A stretch of DNA of 64,000 nt, taken from the NCBI RefSeq assembly GCF_014649795.1, contig NZ_BMTS01000025.1:35053-99052 (forward strand). Direction: 5' to 3'. Below are positions 1-9,037 of this stretch, piece after piece; within the stretch, counting starts at the first letter, position 1; the number at the start of each line of letters is the position of its first letter. Below the pieces are notes generated by a model. The model was not told where the DNA came from. It ran no database searches and saw only the letters and a list, made by a program, of their open reading frames with translations. The position numbers and the translations under genes are program-made. Source of the stretch: Streptomyces melanogenes (GTDB taxonomy: Bacteria > Actinomycetota > Actinomycetes > Streptomycetales > Streptomycetaceae).

Positions 1-1358
1 GGTACGGGCACGCGGACCGGGTCCGCAAGGCGATCGAGGCGGCCGGGGGCACGGTCGTCCAGTCCTACGACCGGATCGGCGTGATCGTCGTCCACTCCGC
101 CGAGCCGGGCTTCGCGACGGCCATGCGGGCGGTACGGGGAGTGGAGTCGGCCGGGGCGACCCGGACCGCGCCGCTGCCCGCGCAGACGACCACCGACGTC
201 GGCGCGCCCAAGGCGCTCACCGCCGAGGAGGTACGGGCCGCCACCGCGGGGGCCGCGGCCGGCGAGGACCCGCTGGAGCCGCTCCAGTGGGACCTGAAGG
301 CCATCAAGGCGGACAAGGCGCACGAGAAGACCCTGGGCAGCTCCAAGGTGACCGTCGGCGTGATCGACACGGGCGTGGACGACACCCACCCGGACATCGC
401 GCCCAACTTCGACCGCGCCAAGTCGGTGAGCTGCATCGGCGGCACGCCGGACACCAGCGACGGCGCCTGGCGGCCGTTCACCACCGGCGGCTCCCCGCAC
501 GGCACGCACGTGGCGGGCGAGATAGCCGCGGCCCGCAACGGCATCGGTGTCGCCGGGGTCGCGCCCGGCGTCAAGGTCGCCGCCATCAAGGTCTCCACCC
601 AGGGCGGCAGCTTCTTCTACACGGAGGCCGTCGTCTGCGGCTTCATGTGGGCCGCCGACCACGGCATCGACGTGACCAACAACAGCTATTACACCGACCC
701 CTGGTACTTCAACTGCAAGACCGACCCGGACCAGAAGGCGCTGGTCGAGGCGATCACCCGGGCCAGCCGGTACGCCGAGTCCAAGGGCACGGTGAACGTG
801 GCGGCGGCGGGCAACGAGAGCTACGACCTCGCGGCCGACTCGATCACCGACCCGGCCAGCCCCAACGACTCCACGCCGGGCGACCGGACCGTCGACCCGC
901 GCGAGTGCTTCGACATCCCGACCCAGCTGCCGGGGGTCGTCACGGTCGCCGCGACCGGGGCCAAGGGGCTGAAGTCCTCGTTCTCCAACTACGGCCTGGG
1001 CGTCGTCGACGTGGCGGCTCCGGGCGGCGACTCGACCGCGTACCAGCCGCCGCAGGCCCCGGCCACCAGCGGGCTGATCCTCGGCCCGGTGCCCGGCGGC
1101 AAGTGGGCCTACATGGCCGGTACGTCGATGGCGACCCCGCACGTGGTGGGCGTGGCCGCGCTCCTCAAGTCCGCGCACCCGCACGCGCCGGCCTGGAAGA
1201 TCAAGGAGCTCCTGAAGGAGGACGCGGACGCGACGGCCTGCCCCGACCCGTACGACATCGACGGGGACGGGAAGGCGGACGGGGTCTGTGAGGGCGGGCG
1301 GCATCACAGCGGGTTCTATGGGGCGGGGGTTGTGAACGCGCTGCGAGCTGTCCGGTAG
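1..1358 (+). CDS. S8 (subtilisin-like) serine protease, 5' end missing
   Basis: The reading frame is already open at base 3, so the N-terminus lies outside the window; the first internal ATG is at 81. It is a secreted-type subtilase that hydrolyses peptide bonds. The catalytic triad is visible: Asp in VIDTGVDD (codon 366-368), His in HGTHVAG (codon 498-500) and Ser in GTSMATPH (codon 1125-1127), with the oxyanion Asn in AAAGNES (codon 813-815). The stretch before the catalytic domain (YGHADRVRKAIEAAGG and onward) resembles an inhibitor I9-type propeptide. Paired Cys residues suggest disulfides, which fits an extracellular enzyme. No membrane or sorting segment follows the catalytic domain. 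The family assignment is firm; the substrate is unknown. Confidence 0.95.
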   Translation, partial: YGHADRVRKAIEAAGGTVVQSYDRIGVIVVHSAEPGFATAMRAVRGVESAGATRTAPLPAQTTTDVGAPKALTAEEVRAATAGAAAGEDPLEPLQWDLKAIKADKAHEKTLGSSKVTVGVIDTGVDDTHPDIAPNFDRAKSVSCIGGTPDTSDGAWRPFTTGGSPHGTHVAGEIAAARNGIGVAGVAPGVKVAAIKVSTQGGSFFYTEAVVCGFMWAADHGIDVTNNSYYTDPWYFNCKTDPDQKALVEAITRASRYAESKGTVNVAAAGNESYDLAADSITDPASPNDSTPGDRTVDPRECFDIPTQLPGVVTVAATGAKGLKSSFSNYGLGVVDVAAPGGDSTAYQPPQAPATSGLILGPVPGGKWAYMAGTSMATPHVVGVAALLKSAHPHAPAWKIKELLKEDADATACPDPYDIDGDGKADGVCEGGRHHSGFYGAGVVNALRAVR

Positions 1359-1376
1359 GGCTCTGCGGGGGCGCGG

Positions 1377-1428
1377 GTTCGTCTGCGGGCCGTCTGTGGC
1401 TGGTCGCGCAGCGCCCCGCGCCCCTTTG
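1377..1428. repeat. Dispersed repeat A, copy 1 (degenerate single arm)
   Basis: This short gap between the protease stop and the convergent dehydrogenase stop carries GTCTGCGGGCCGTCTGTGGC followed by a GCGCAG...CCGCGCCCCT core. It is nearly identical to the left arm of the full palindrome at 19617-19662, but the matching right arm is absent. It may act as a bidirectional terminator relic. Confidence 0.7.
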
Positions 1429-1433
1429 GGACG

Positions 1434-2477
1434 CTACGGCTTGATCAGGACCTTCAGGGCCGTGCGGTCGTCCATCGCCTTGTAGCCGCCGGGGACGCCG
1501 TCGATGCCCACCGTCAGGTCGAAGACCGGGGACGGGTCGACCGCGCCGGACAGGACGTCCGGGAGCAGCTCGGGGATGTAGGCGCGGACCGGGGCCACGC
1601 CGCCGCGCAGGGCGATGTTGCGGTCGAACATGACGCTGAGGTCGAGGCCGGTGCCGCTGCCGTGCGGGACGCCGACGTAACCGATGGAGCCGCCGTCGCG
1701 GGTGATCTCGACGGCGGTGCGCATCGACTGCTCGGTGCCGACCGCCTCGATGACCGCGTGCGCGCCCTGGCCCCGGGTCAGCTCGCGCACCGCGTCCACG
1801 GCGGCCTCGCCGCGCTCGGCGACGACGTCCGTGGCGCCGAAGGTGCGCGCGATGTCGGTGCGGACCTGGTGGCGGCCGAGCGCGATGATCCGCTCGGCGC
1901 CGAGCCGCTTGGCCGCCAGGACGCCGCAGAGGCCGACGGCCCCGTCGCCGACGACGGCGACCGTGGAGCCGCGCTTCACGCCCGCGCCGACGGCCGCGTG
2001 GTGGCCCGTGCCGAGCACGTCGGAGAGGGCCAGCAGGGCGGTGAGCAGGTGGTCGTCGGAGGCCGCGGCGGCGGGCAGCTTGACCAGCGTGCCGTCGGCG
2101 AACGGCACCCGGACCGCCTCGCCCTGGCCGCCGTCGGAGCCCACCGAGCCCCAGAACCCGCCCTGCGGGCAGGACGTCTGGAGCCCCTCGGCGCAGTACT
2201 CGCAGCTGCCGTCGGACCAGACGAAGGGCGCGACCACGAGGTCCCCGGCCCGGAACCCGTTCACCTCGGCGCCCGCCTCCTCGACCACGCCGAGGAACTC
2301 GTGCCCGATGCGCTGCCCGGGCTCCCGCGCGGACTCGCCGCGGTAGGCCCACAGGTCGCTTCCGCAGATACAGGCCCGCAGCACCCGCACGACCGCGTCG
2401 GTGGGGAACCGGACCTCGGGGTCGGGCACGTCCTCCACCCGGATGTCGTGGGGGGCGTGGATGACGGTGGCGCGCAT
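1434..2477 (-). CDS. Zinc-dependent alcohol dehydrogenase (MDR family)
   Basis: A 347-residue medium-chain NAD(P)-dependent dehydrogenase. The catalytic-zinc region is visible as ACICGSDLW (Cys38) and the GHE motif near residues 58-60. The Rossmann region carries VVGDGAVGLCGVLAAKRLGA. The structural-zinc lobe reads SCEYCAEGLQTSC, with Cys92, Cys95 and Cys103; the third of the usual four Cys (near residue 98) is Gly, so this site may be empty or non-standard. It is a single gene, divergent from the NACHT gene across a 181-bp gap. The substrate cannot be read from sequence; related proteins are annotated as generic alcohol or threonine-type dehydrogenases. Confidence 0.9.
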   Translation of the reverse strand: MRATVIHAPHDIRVEDVPDPEVRFPTDAVVRVLRACICGSDLWAYRGESAREPGQRIGHEFLGVVEEAGAEVNGFRAGDLVVAPFVWSDGSCEYCAEGLQTSCPQGGFWGSVGSDGGQGEAVRVPFADGTLVKLPAAAASDDHLLTALLALSDVLGTGHHAAVGAGVKRGSTVAVVGDGAVGLCGVLAAKRLGAERIIALGRHQVRTDIARTFGATDVVAERGEAAVDAVRELTRGQGAHAVIEAVGTEQSMRTAVEITRDGGSIGYVGVPHGSGTGLDLSVMFDRNIALRGGVAPVRAYIPELLPDVLSGAVDPSPVFDLTVGIDGVPGGYKAMDDRTALKVLIKP

Positions 2478-2658
2478 GGGGCAGGTCCTTGCTGGTCAGT
2501 GGGGGTGCGTACGGAATCCGGCCGTACGGGGAGTCCGTCTCTCACCGTACGCCTGTGCCAGGAGTGCCTGCGCGTCGAGGACCGTGGGCATCACCCGGAT
2601 GTCGGCAGGGGCACCGGCGTAGGATTCCCTCCTCCGGGCCCAGGGGAGGTCAACTGCC

Positions 2659-5600
2659 GTGTCAGGCATGGAAGTCGCGCTCTTACGGCTGGCCGGCACG
2701 GTGGTCTCCACCGTCGCCAAAGCGCTCCTGAGCCCGAAGCCCGGCGCGGGCCTGGTGTCCGCGCCCGTCCGCCCGCTGCCGAGGCCCGCCCCGCCGGAGC
2801 GGCTGGCGAAGGTGCTCGGGCGGCGGCTCGCGGGCTCGTACGGCTCGCTGCCGGAGCACGAGCGGACGGCGGCGGCCGACGCCGTGGCGGACGCGTTCGC
2901 GGCGGCGGGCGAGCTCACGCCGGAGTACCTGTTCTCGCTGGACCTGGAGCCCGAGCGGCTGCGCGCCGCGCTCCGCCGCCCGCACCCCGGCCCGGGCGAG
3001 GCCCTGCACGAGGAGCTCCTCGGCCTCTGCTGCGCCCATGTGGTGGAGCAGCTGACCGCGCACCCCGCGTTCGCCGCCCGGGCGGCGGTGGAGCAGGTGC
3101 GGGCGGCGGGGCGGACGTACGGGCTGATGGCGGACGTACGCGACCGGCTCGGCCCGCGCCCGGAGGCGGCCGCGCTGAGCTTCGAGGAGCGGTATGCGGC
3201 CTATGTCACCGAGACGCACGGGCGGCTCGAACTGTTCGGGCTGACGCTGGGGCGCTCGCGCGGCGAGTGGGCACTGGACACGGCCTACATCAGCCTCGCG
3301 GTGAGCGGCGAGCGCGGGGACTTCGGCCCGGCCCGGGGCGACCAGGTCGCGGTCAAGGCCGAGCAGGCGCTCGCGGGCGCCGACCGCGTGGTGCTGCGGG
3401 GGCCCGCGGGCTCCGGCAAGAGCACGCTGCTGCAGTGGCTGGCCCTCAACGCCGCCCGGCGCACCTTCACCGGGGAGCTGGCGGACTGGAACCGCTGCGT
3501 CCCCTTCGTGCTGCGGCTGCGCGCCTTCACCCAGGCCGACGCGCTGCCGCTGCCCGACGAGTTCCTGCGGGCGGGCGGGGTGCCGCTGCACGGGGCGGCA
3601 CCCGGCGGATGGGGGGAGCAGATCCTCTCCGGCGGACGGGCGCTGGTCCTGGTGGACGGCGTGGACGAGGTTCCGCCGCGGCTGCGCCACCGCACCGAGA
3701 CCTGGCTGAAGTCGCTGATCGCCGCCTTCCCCAACGCCCGGTACGTCGTCACCACCCGCCCCTCCGCCGTCCCCGTGGACTGGCTCTCCCGGCAGGGCTT
3801 CGCGGCCCACACACTGCTGCCGATGGAACGGGACGACATCCGCGGGTTCATCGGGCACTGGCACGACGCGGCCCGGGGCGAGTGTCTGAGCGACGCGGAG
3901 CGCCTACGGCTGGCGACGTACGAGACCTCCCTGCGGCAGGCCGTCGGCAGCCGCCGCGACCTGGGGCGGCTCGCCACCAACCCGCTGATGTGCGCCCTGC
4001 TGTGCGCGCTCAACCGGGACCGCCGGATGCAGCTGCCGCGCGCCAGGAAGGAGCTGTACGACGCGGCCCTGGACATGCTGCTCGTACGGCGGGACACGGA
4101 ACGCGAGATCGCGGGCGTGGAGGGGGTCGAGCTCACCCGCGAGGAGCAGACCGCGCTCCTCCAGCGGCTCGCCTACTGGCTGATCCGCAACGCCCAGGTG
4201 GAGGCCGAGCAGGGCGAGGCCCTGGAGATGATCGCCGACTGGCTCACCGCGATGCCCCAGGTGCGCGGCACCGCGGAGCAGGTCTTCGCCCATCTCCTGA
4301 TCCGCAGCGGCCTGCTGCGCGAACCCGCCCCCGGGACCGTGGGTTTCGTGCACCGCACCTTCCAGGACTACCTGGGCGCGAAGGCGGCGGTGGAGTCCCG
4401 GGACTTCGGCGTCCTGGCGTCCAACGCGCACGACGACACGTGGGACGACGTCGTCCAGATGGCGGTCGGCCACGCGCGCGCGGACGAACGCGCCCGGCTG
4501 CTCAAGCAGTTGCTCCGCCGGGCCGACCGCGCCCCGAAGCTGCGGCACCGGCTGGTGCTCCTCGCGGCAGCCTGCCTTGAGCACGCCCCCGAGCTCGACC
4601 CGGCGATCCGTGAGTCGGTCCAGACCCGGACACGTGAGCTGCTGCCGCCTCGGAGCCTGGACGACGCGGAGAAACTGGCGAAGGTGGGCGAGCTGGTCCT
4701 TGAGCTGCTGCCGGGGCCGGAGGGGTTGGATGAGTACGAGGCGGGGGCGGTGGTGCGGGCGGCTGCGGCGATCAGGGGGGATGCGGCCTTTGAGGTGATA
4801 TCGCGGTTTCGGGGGGATGGGCGGGGGCACGTGGCCGACCAGATCTCGGCTGCCTGGGGGGCCTTCGATACTGAGGAGTACGCGCGGGAGGTATTGGCGG
4901 AAGGGGCATGGGCCGAGGCCTTCTTGACCGCCACGACTCACGAGCAGGTGAACGCCCTGCGACTGGTGCCCCAGGCCCGTCTCGTTCAGTTGACGGGCAG
5001 CCACTCGGACCTCACCCCCGTGACCGAAGTACGGGACGCGGAATACGTCTTCCTCTACGGCAACATGGACCTGACGGACCTCACCCCGCTGGCTTCCCTC
5101 GCTCAGCTCAAGCGGATCGGCCTGAACCGGTGTTCGGCATTGCGGGACCTGACCCCGATCGCCCATCCCGGCCTTGAGCGCATCTCCCTCTACCTGCTCG
5201 ATCCGGAACTCTCGCTGGAGCCGCTGCGGGAGGCGACCGGCCTCAAGGGCGCCTTCATCGGTCACCCCGCGCTCATCGAGAGCGTCGCTGAACTGCCCCT
5301 GGGCCCCCTGCTGACCTCGCTGGTGCTTCAGCGCCAGATCCGATACGCAAGTCTCGACGGGATCGAACGCTGGCCACTCCTGACCGATCTGGCGCTCGCC
5401 GGACAGGCGCAACTGCGAGACCTCTGCCAAAGGCCCGACCTCCTCGGCCGTCTCACGTACCTGGGCCTCCACGAGCTGAAGTCCCTCGATCTGTCCGTGC
5501 TGGCGGGCGCCGCCCGGCTCCAAAGGTTGTTCCTGTACGACTGTGAACTGCCCAATGGGTTGGTCGCCTTACGCGAACTACCCCAGTTGACCGCAGTGCA

Positions 5601-5754
5601 CCTCTCCAGGTCGACGACAGCCGGAGTCCCACTCGATCTTCTCCCCCTGACGGACCTGTCCGCACTGACCATCACCGTGCCCGACGACACGCCCCTGATC
5701 AGTGCGGATCAAATCCCTCCAGAACGCCTAAAAAGATTCCGCACCCGCCCCTGA
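2659..5754 (+). CDS. NACHT-domain STAND NTPase with C-terminal leucine-rich repeats
   Basis: A 1031-residue signal-transducing ATPase of the NLR/NACHT type; bacterial relatives include antiphage sensors. The GTG start at 2659 is chosen for the strong ribosome site AGGGGAGGT at 2642-2650. An all-helical N-terminal region (about 1-200) is followed by Walker A GPAGSGKST (residues 248-256) and Walker B LVLVDGVDE (Asp333, Asp336-Glu337), then winged-helix/helical segments. From about residue 775 irregular leucine-rich repeats of roughly 24-25 residues run to the end (for example LTDLTPLASLAQLKRIGL). No nuclease, TIR or protease effector is recognisable at the N-terminus. Two in-frame TTA codons (2683-2685, codon 9; 5569-5571, codon 971) imply dependence on the bldA leucyl-tRNA. 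From about 4740 on, GC and codon use drop relative to the first half. Confidence 0.93.
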   Translation: MSGMEVALLRLAGTVVSTVAKALLSPKPGAGLVSAPVRPLPRPAPPERLAKVLGRRLAGSYGSLPEHERTAAADAVADAFAAAGELTPEYLFSLDLEPERLRAALRRPHPGPGEALHEELLGLCCAHVVEQLTAHPAFAARAAVEQVRAAGRTYGLMADVRDRLGPRPEAAALSFEERYAAYVTETHGRLELFGLTLGRSRGEWALDTAYISLAVSGERGDFGPARGDQVAVKAEQALAGADRVVLRGPAGSGKSTLLQWLALNAARRTFTGELADWNRCVPFVLRLRAFTQADALPLPDEFLRAGGVPLHGAAPGGWGEQILSGGRALVLVDGVDEVPPRLRHRTETWLKSLIAAFPNARYVVTTRPSAVPVDWLSRQGFAAHTLLPMERDDIRGFIGHWHDAARGECLSDAERLRLATYETSLRQAVGSRRDLGRLATNPLMCALLCALNRDRRMQLPRARKELYDAALDMLLVRRDTEREIAGVEGVELTREEQTALLQRLAYWLIRNAQVEAEQGEALEMIADWLTAMPQVRGTAEQVFAHLLIRSGLLREPAPGTVGFVHRTFQDYLGAKAAVESRDFGVLASNAHDDTWDDVVQMAVGHARADERARLLKQLLRRADRAPKLRHRLVLLAAACLEHAPELDPAIRESVQTRTRELLPPRSLDDAEKLAKVGELVLELLPGPEGLDEYEAGAVVRAAAAIRGDAAFEVISRFRGDGRGHVADQISAAWGAFDTEEYAREVLAEGAWAEAFLTATTHEQVNALRLVPQARLVQLTGSHSDLTPVTEVRDAEYVFLYGNMDLTDLTPLASLAQLKRIGLNRCSALRDLTPIAHPGLERISLYLLDPELSLEPLREATGLKGAFIGHPALIESVAELPLGPLLTSLVLQRQIRYASLDGIERWPLLTDLALAGQAQLRDLCQRPDLLGRLTYLGLHELKSLDLSVLAGAARLQRLFLYDCELPNGLVALRELPQLTAVHLSRSTTAGVPLDLLPLTDLSALTITVPDDTPLISADQIPPERLKRFRTRP

Positions 5755-5757
5755 CCC

Positions 5758-6480
5758 TCAAACCCCCGCCGCCCCCAACAGCGACCCCGCCAGATACGTC
5801 ACCCCCATCGCCACCGCACCCCCCGCCACGTTCCGCAGCACCGCCGCCCCCACCGGCGCCGAGCCAAGCCGCGCGCTCCCCCAGCCCGTCAGGGCCAGGG
5901 CGGCCAGGACCGAGCCGACCGTCACGTACAGGCGGACCGAGGACGGCGGTAGCACGATCGCCAGCAGGGGGAGCAGGGCGCCGGCCGTGAAGGCCAGGAA
6001 GCTGGCGCCCGCCGCGTGCCAGGGGTTGGCCAGCTCGTCGGGGTCGATGCCGAGCTCCACGCGCGCGTGGGCGCGCAGCGCGTCGCGGTCGGTGAGCTGC
6101 CGCGCGGCCTCGCGCGCCACCTCGGCGCTGAGGCCGCGGTCCTCCAGCAGCCCGCTCAGCTCCTCCAGTTCGGCCTCCGGCTCCTCGCGCAGCTCGCGCC
6201 GCTCCTGCGCCAGGGCGGCCTTCTCGGAGTCGCGCTGGGTCGACACGGAGACGTACTCGCCCGCCGCCATCGACATCGAACCGGCGAGCAGCCCGGCGAG
6301 GCCCGCCGTCAGCAGGGCGGAGCGGTCGTCCGTGGCGCCCGCCACGCCGACGACGAGGCCCGCCGTGGACACGATGCCGTCGTTGGCGCCGAGGACCGCC
6401 GCCCGCAGCCAGTTCAGGCGCGTGCCGAGGGCCCCCTGGTGGGCCTCGTCGTGACCCTCGGCCGTCTCCGCTTCCGTCAT
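5758..6480 (-). CDS. VIT1/CCC1-family iron/manganese transporter
   Basis: About 240 residues, reading MTEAETAEGHDEAHQ then LNWLRAAVLGANDGIVSTAGLVVGVAGA, the hallmark first membrane segment of the VIT1/CCC1 family, which moves Fe(II)/Mn(II) out of the cytosol. A charged helical middle (residues about 85-150) separates the first two membrane segments from three C-terminal ones. The start at 6480 is preferred: a longer frame to 6528 would run into the neighbouring amidohydrolase gene. Its stop lies 3 bp from the convergent NACHT stop. Function is inferred from family only. Confidence 0.88.
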   Translation of the reverse strand: MTEAETAEGHDEAHQGALGTRLNWLRAAVLGANDGIVSTAGLVVGVAGATDDRSALLTAGLAGLLAGSMSMAAGEYVSVSTQRDSEKAALAQERRELREEPEAELEELSGLLEDRGLSAEVAREAARQLTDRDALRAHARVELGIDPDELANPWHAAGASFLAFTAGALLPLLAIVLPPSSVRLYVTVGSVLAALALTGWGSARLGSAPVGAAVLRNVAGGAVAMGVTYLAGSLLGAAGV

Positions 6481-6505
6481 GCGGCGAAGGGTCTCACCCG
6501 CCGCC

Positions 6506-7735
6506 TCACCACACCCGTACCGACCCACCCAGGGCGAACGCCGGGCTCGTCGCGTCCGCGGGGATGTCGTGCAAGGGCTGGGCGATCTCCTCGACCGTCG
6601 GGCCCACCTTCGCCGCGATCGTGTCCAGGAACGGCAGGTCGAAGCCGTACACCCGGGCCGCGTTGCCCCCGGTCATCCGCGCCACCTCCTCCCTGGGCAG
6701 GCCCGCGTACGCGATCCGCAGGCCCTCGCGGGAGTACGGGGTGGTGCCCTCGTCGTGCGGGTAGTCGCTGCCCCACATGATCTTGTCGAGGCCGATCCGG
6801 TCGCGCAGCGGCACCTCGTGGGGGCGCATGAAGCTGGCGCCCACATAGCAGTTGTCGCGCCAGACCGCGCTCGGGCCCTTGCCCATCGACTCGGCCAGGC
6901 CCGCGCCGAACCTGGACTCCGCCGTCACCGCCCGGGTCGCCGCCGACACCAGTCGCTCGTGGTAGTAGTCGAGCATCTCGATCACGCCGGGGATCCAGCC
7001 CGAGCCCTGCTCGGTGAGGATCAGCTTCAGCGACGGGTGGCGGCGGAACGCTCCGCCGAAGATCAGGTGCCACAGGGCCCGGTGCGAGAACCACGTCGTC
7101 TCCACCATGAACACGGCCCGCGCGGCCGGTTCCTCGCCGAGCGGCGGCGAGGCGGAGCCGCCGTGGTGGTTGACGGGGACGTCGAGGTCGGCGCAGGCCG
7201 CCCAGATCGGGTCGTAGGCGGCCGAGTACAGCTCGGGGACGCCCGAGCCGGGCGGGGCGCCCGGGAGCAGGATGCCGCCGGTCAGGCCCGCCTCCTTGGT
7301 CCGGTGGATCTCGGCCACCGCCGCGTCCACATCGCCCAGCAGGATCTGCGCCACCCCCGCCCTGCGGCCCGGCACCAGCCCGCAGAAGTCCGCCAGCCAC
7401 CGGTTGTGGGCCCGCAGGCCCGCCCAGCGCTGGTCGAGCTCCTCGCGGGTCGGCGCGGGCGCCATCAGGGAGGCCGAGGGGAAGAACGGCGGGATGGTGT
7501 TGGGGAACACCACCTCCGCGACGATCCCGTCCGCCTCCAGCTCGGCCACCCGCCGCTCGGAGTTCCAGTTGCGGTCGGCGGTGTCGGCGAGCAGGTCCTC
7601 GTGCGGGTTGACGTAGGTGGCGGCCCAGGCGTCGAAGTCGTCGTGGTGGCGCTTCTCCAGGTACGGCTTGTAGTCGAGGAGGTCGGCGCCCGCGTGGCAG
7701 TCGGCCGAGATCACGGTGTACCGGTCGGCCGTCAT
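6506..7735 (-). CDS. Amidohydrolase-2 family metal-dependent hydrolase (operon gene 4)
   Basis: A 409-residue TIM-barrel hydrolase or decarboxylase of the amidohydrolase-2 group (the group of ACMS and resorcylate decarboxylases). The N-terminal metal motif reads SADCHAG rather than the usual HxH. Later conserved pieces are VNHHGGSASPP, HPSLKLILTEQGSGW and IMWGSDYPHDEGT, which supply the other metal ligands and the catalytic Asp. The start codon overlaps the stop of the upstream paralogue at 7732 (ATGA), so the two are translationally coupled. It is the last gene of a run starting at 10719. The substrate is unknown. Confidence 0.88.
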   Translation of the reverse strand: MTADRYTVISADCHAGADLLDYKPYLEKRHHDDFDAWAATYVNPHEDLLADTADRNWNSERRVAELEADGIVAEVVFPNTIPPFFPSASLMAPAPTREELDQRWAGLRAHNRWLADFCGLVPGRRAGVAQILLGDVDAAVAEIHRTKEAGLTGGILLPGAPPGSGVPELYSAAYDPIWAACADLDVPVNHHGGSASPPLGEEPAARAVFMVETTWFSHRALWHLIFGGAFRRHPSLKLILTEQGSGWIPGVIEMLDYYHERLVSAATRAVTAESRFGAGLAESMGKGPSAVWRDNCYVGASFMRPHEVPLRDRIGLDKIMWGSDYPHDEGTTPYSREGLRIAYAGLPREEVARMTGGNAARVYGFDLPFLDTIAAKVGPTVEEIAQPLHDIPADATSPAFALGGSVRVW

Positions 7736-9027
7736 GACGCCGCCCCCAGGACCGGGAAGTCGTGGTCGGTCAGCCAGTGCCGGCCCACCTCGCGCGAGCG
7801 CGCCCAGGACGCCTCGACCGCCGACTGGTCCCCGCTCTGGCCGAGTTCGGCCGGGGTCGGGCCGATGCGCCGGGCCAGCGGGGCCAGTTTCGCGGTGTCA
7901 AAGCCGAAGACCTCGGCCGCCGCGAGCCCCAGCATCCGGCGCGTCTCCGCCACCGGGATGTCGTGGAAGGTCTTGCGCAGCCACTCGCGGGTGTGCGGCC
8001 AGGTGCCCTCCGGGTGCGGGAAGTCGGAGCCCCACAGGATGTTGTCGACGCCGATCTCGTAGCGCTGGGCCAGCTCGCGCCGTTTGGTGTTGGTGGCGCA
8101 GATGAACACCTGGCGGTCCAGGTACTCGCTCGGCGGGCGCTTCAGCTCGGCGAACGGCGAGAGCTTCTTGCCGCCGTGCGCGCCCAGGTACAGCCGGTCC
8201 ATGAACCACAGCAGGTTCGGCAGCCACCAGCAGCCCGACTCCGCGACCCCGAAGCGCAGTCCCGGGTGGCGCTCGAAGACGCCGGACCAGAGCAGGAACC
8301 ACAGCGGCCGGGCGGGCCACCAGGTGACCTCGCTGACGTAGATGCCGAGGTGGTCGCCGTACTCGTGGCGGGGCGCCGCCCCCGAGTGGGTGACGACCGG
8401 CATCCCGGTCTCGGCGGCTGCCGCCCAGACGGGGTCGTAACGGCGGTCGTGGTACGGGGCCTTGTCCACCCACATCGAGGGGATCATCAGCGCGCCGAGC
8501 CCGGACTCCTTGGCCCGGTGGACCTCCGCGACCACGCGCGCGACGTCGCCCGTCACCGGCAGCAGGGCGACCCCGCAGTGCCGCTCGGGATTCTGGCCCA
8601 CGAACTCGGCGAGCCACCGGTTGTGCGCCTGCGCGCCCGCCATCCCGAGCTCGGGGTCCTGGTCGCCGGAGAGGCCGAGGCCCACCCCGAAGGGCGCGGC
8701 GGTCCGGCTGTCGACGGCGTCCGCGTCGGGGAAGACGACCTCGGCGGCCACCCCGTCCCCGTCGAGCTCCTTGAGCCTGCGGGCGGCGTCCCAACCGCCC
8801 TTCAGGCCCTCCTCGTTGTCGGCGAACCACTTGTCCGCGAAGGCCTCGTTGCGCACGCCCAGCCGGGTCATCTCCTCGCGGCGGCGGTCGCGCCCGTCGA
8901 GGAAGCCGTCGAAGTCGCGGTGGAAGCGGGAGTCGAGATAGGGCCGGTACCGCTCGGTGGGGAGCCCGGCGTGGCAGTCGGAGGAGATGATCAGGTACGG
9001 GTCGTTCTGCACATCGTTCTGCGGCAT
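7732..9027 (-). CDS. Amidohydrolase-2 family metal-dependent hydrolase (operon gene 3)
   Basis: A 431-residue paralogue of the next gene: SSDCHAGLPTERYRPYL at the N-terminus, TLSG-type middle replaced by VVTHSGAAPRHEYG, then HPGLRFGVAESGCWW and ILWGSDFPHPEGT. The two proteins share block order and several motifs, so they arose by duplication and may form a heteromer or act in successive steps. There is a 10-bp gap to the upstream SDR stop. The family is firm. The reaction (hydrolysis versus non-oxidative decarboxylation) is not decidable from sequence. Confidence 0.88.
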   Translation of the reverse strand: MPQNDVQNDPYLIISSDCHAGLPTERYRPYLDSRFHRDFDGFLDGRDRRREEMTRLGVRNEAFADKWFADNEEGLKGGWDAARRLKELDGDGVAAEVVFPDADAVDSRTAAPFGVGLGLSGDQDPELGMAGAQAHNRWLAEFVGQNPERHCGVALLPVTGDVARVVAEVHRAKESGLGALMIPSMWVDKAPYHDRRYDPVWAAAAETGMPVVTHSGAAPRHEYGDHLGIYVSEVTWWPARPLWFLLWSGVFERHPGLRFGVAESGCWWLPNLLWFMDRLYLGAHGGKKLSPFAELKRPPSEYLDRQVFICATNTKRRELAQRYEIGVDNILWGSDFPHPEGTWPHTREWLRKTFHDIPVAETRRMLGLAAAEVFGFDTAKLAPLARRIGPTPAELGQSGDQSAVEASWARSREVGRHWLTDHDFPVLGAAS

Positions 9028-9037
9028 GGCGGATCCC

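Noticed and set aside
3904..5523. Long minus-strand frame opposite the NACHT gene
   Set aside because: No recognisable domain or ribosome site; the plus-strand protein has clear Walker motifs and LRRs.
2659..6480. The NACHT gene as part of a prophage or integrated island
   Set aside because: No integrase, tRNA target, phage gene or direct-repeat boundary is seen; neighbours look like ordinary chromosomal genes.
6481..6528. Longer N-terminus for the VIT-family protein
   Set aside because: It would overlap the end of the amidohydrolase gene at 6506, and the family start is MTEAE-like.
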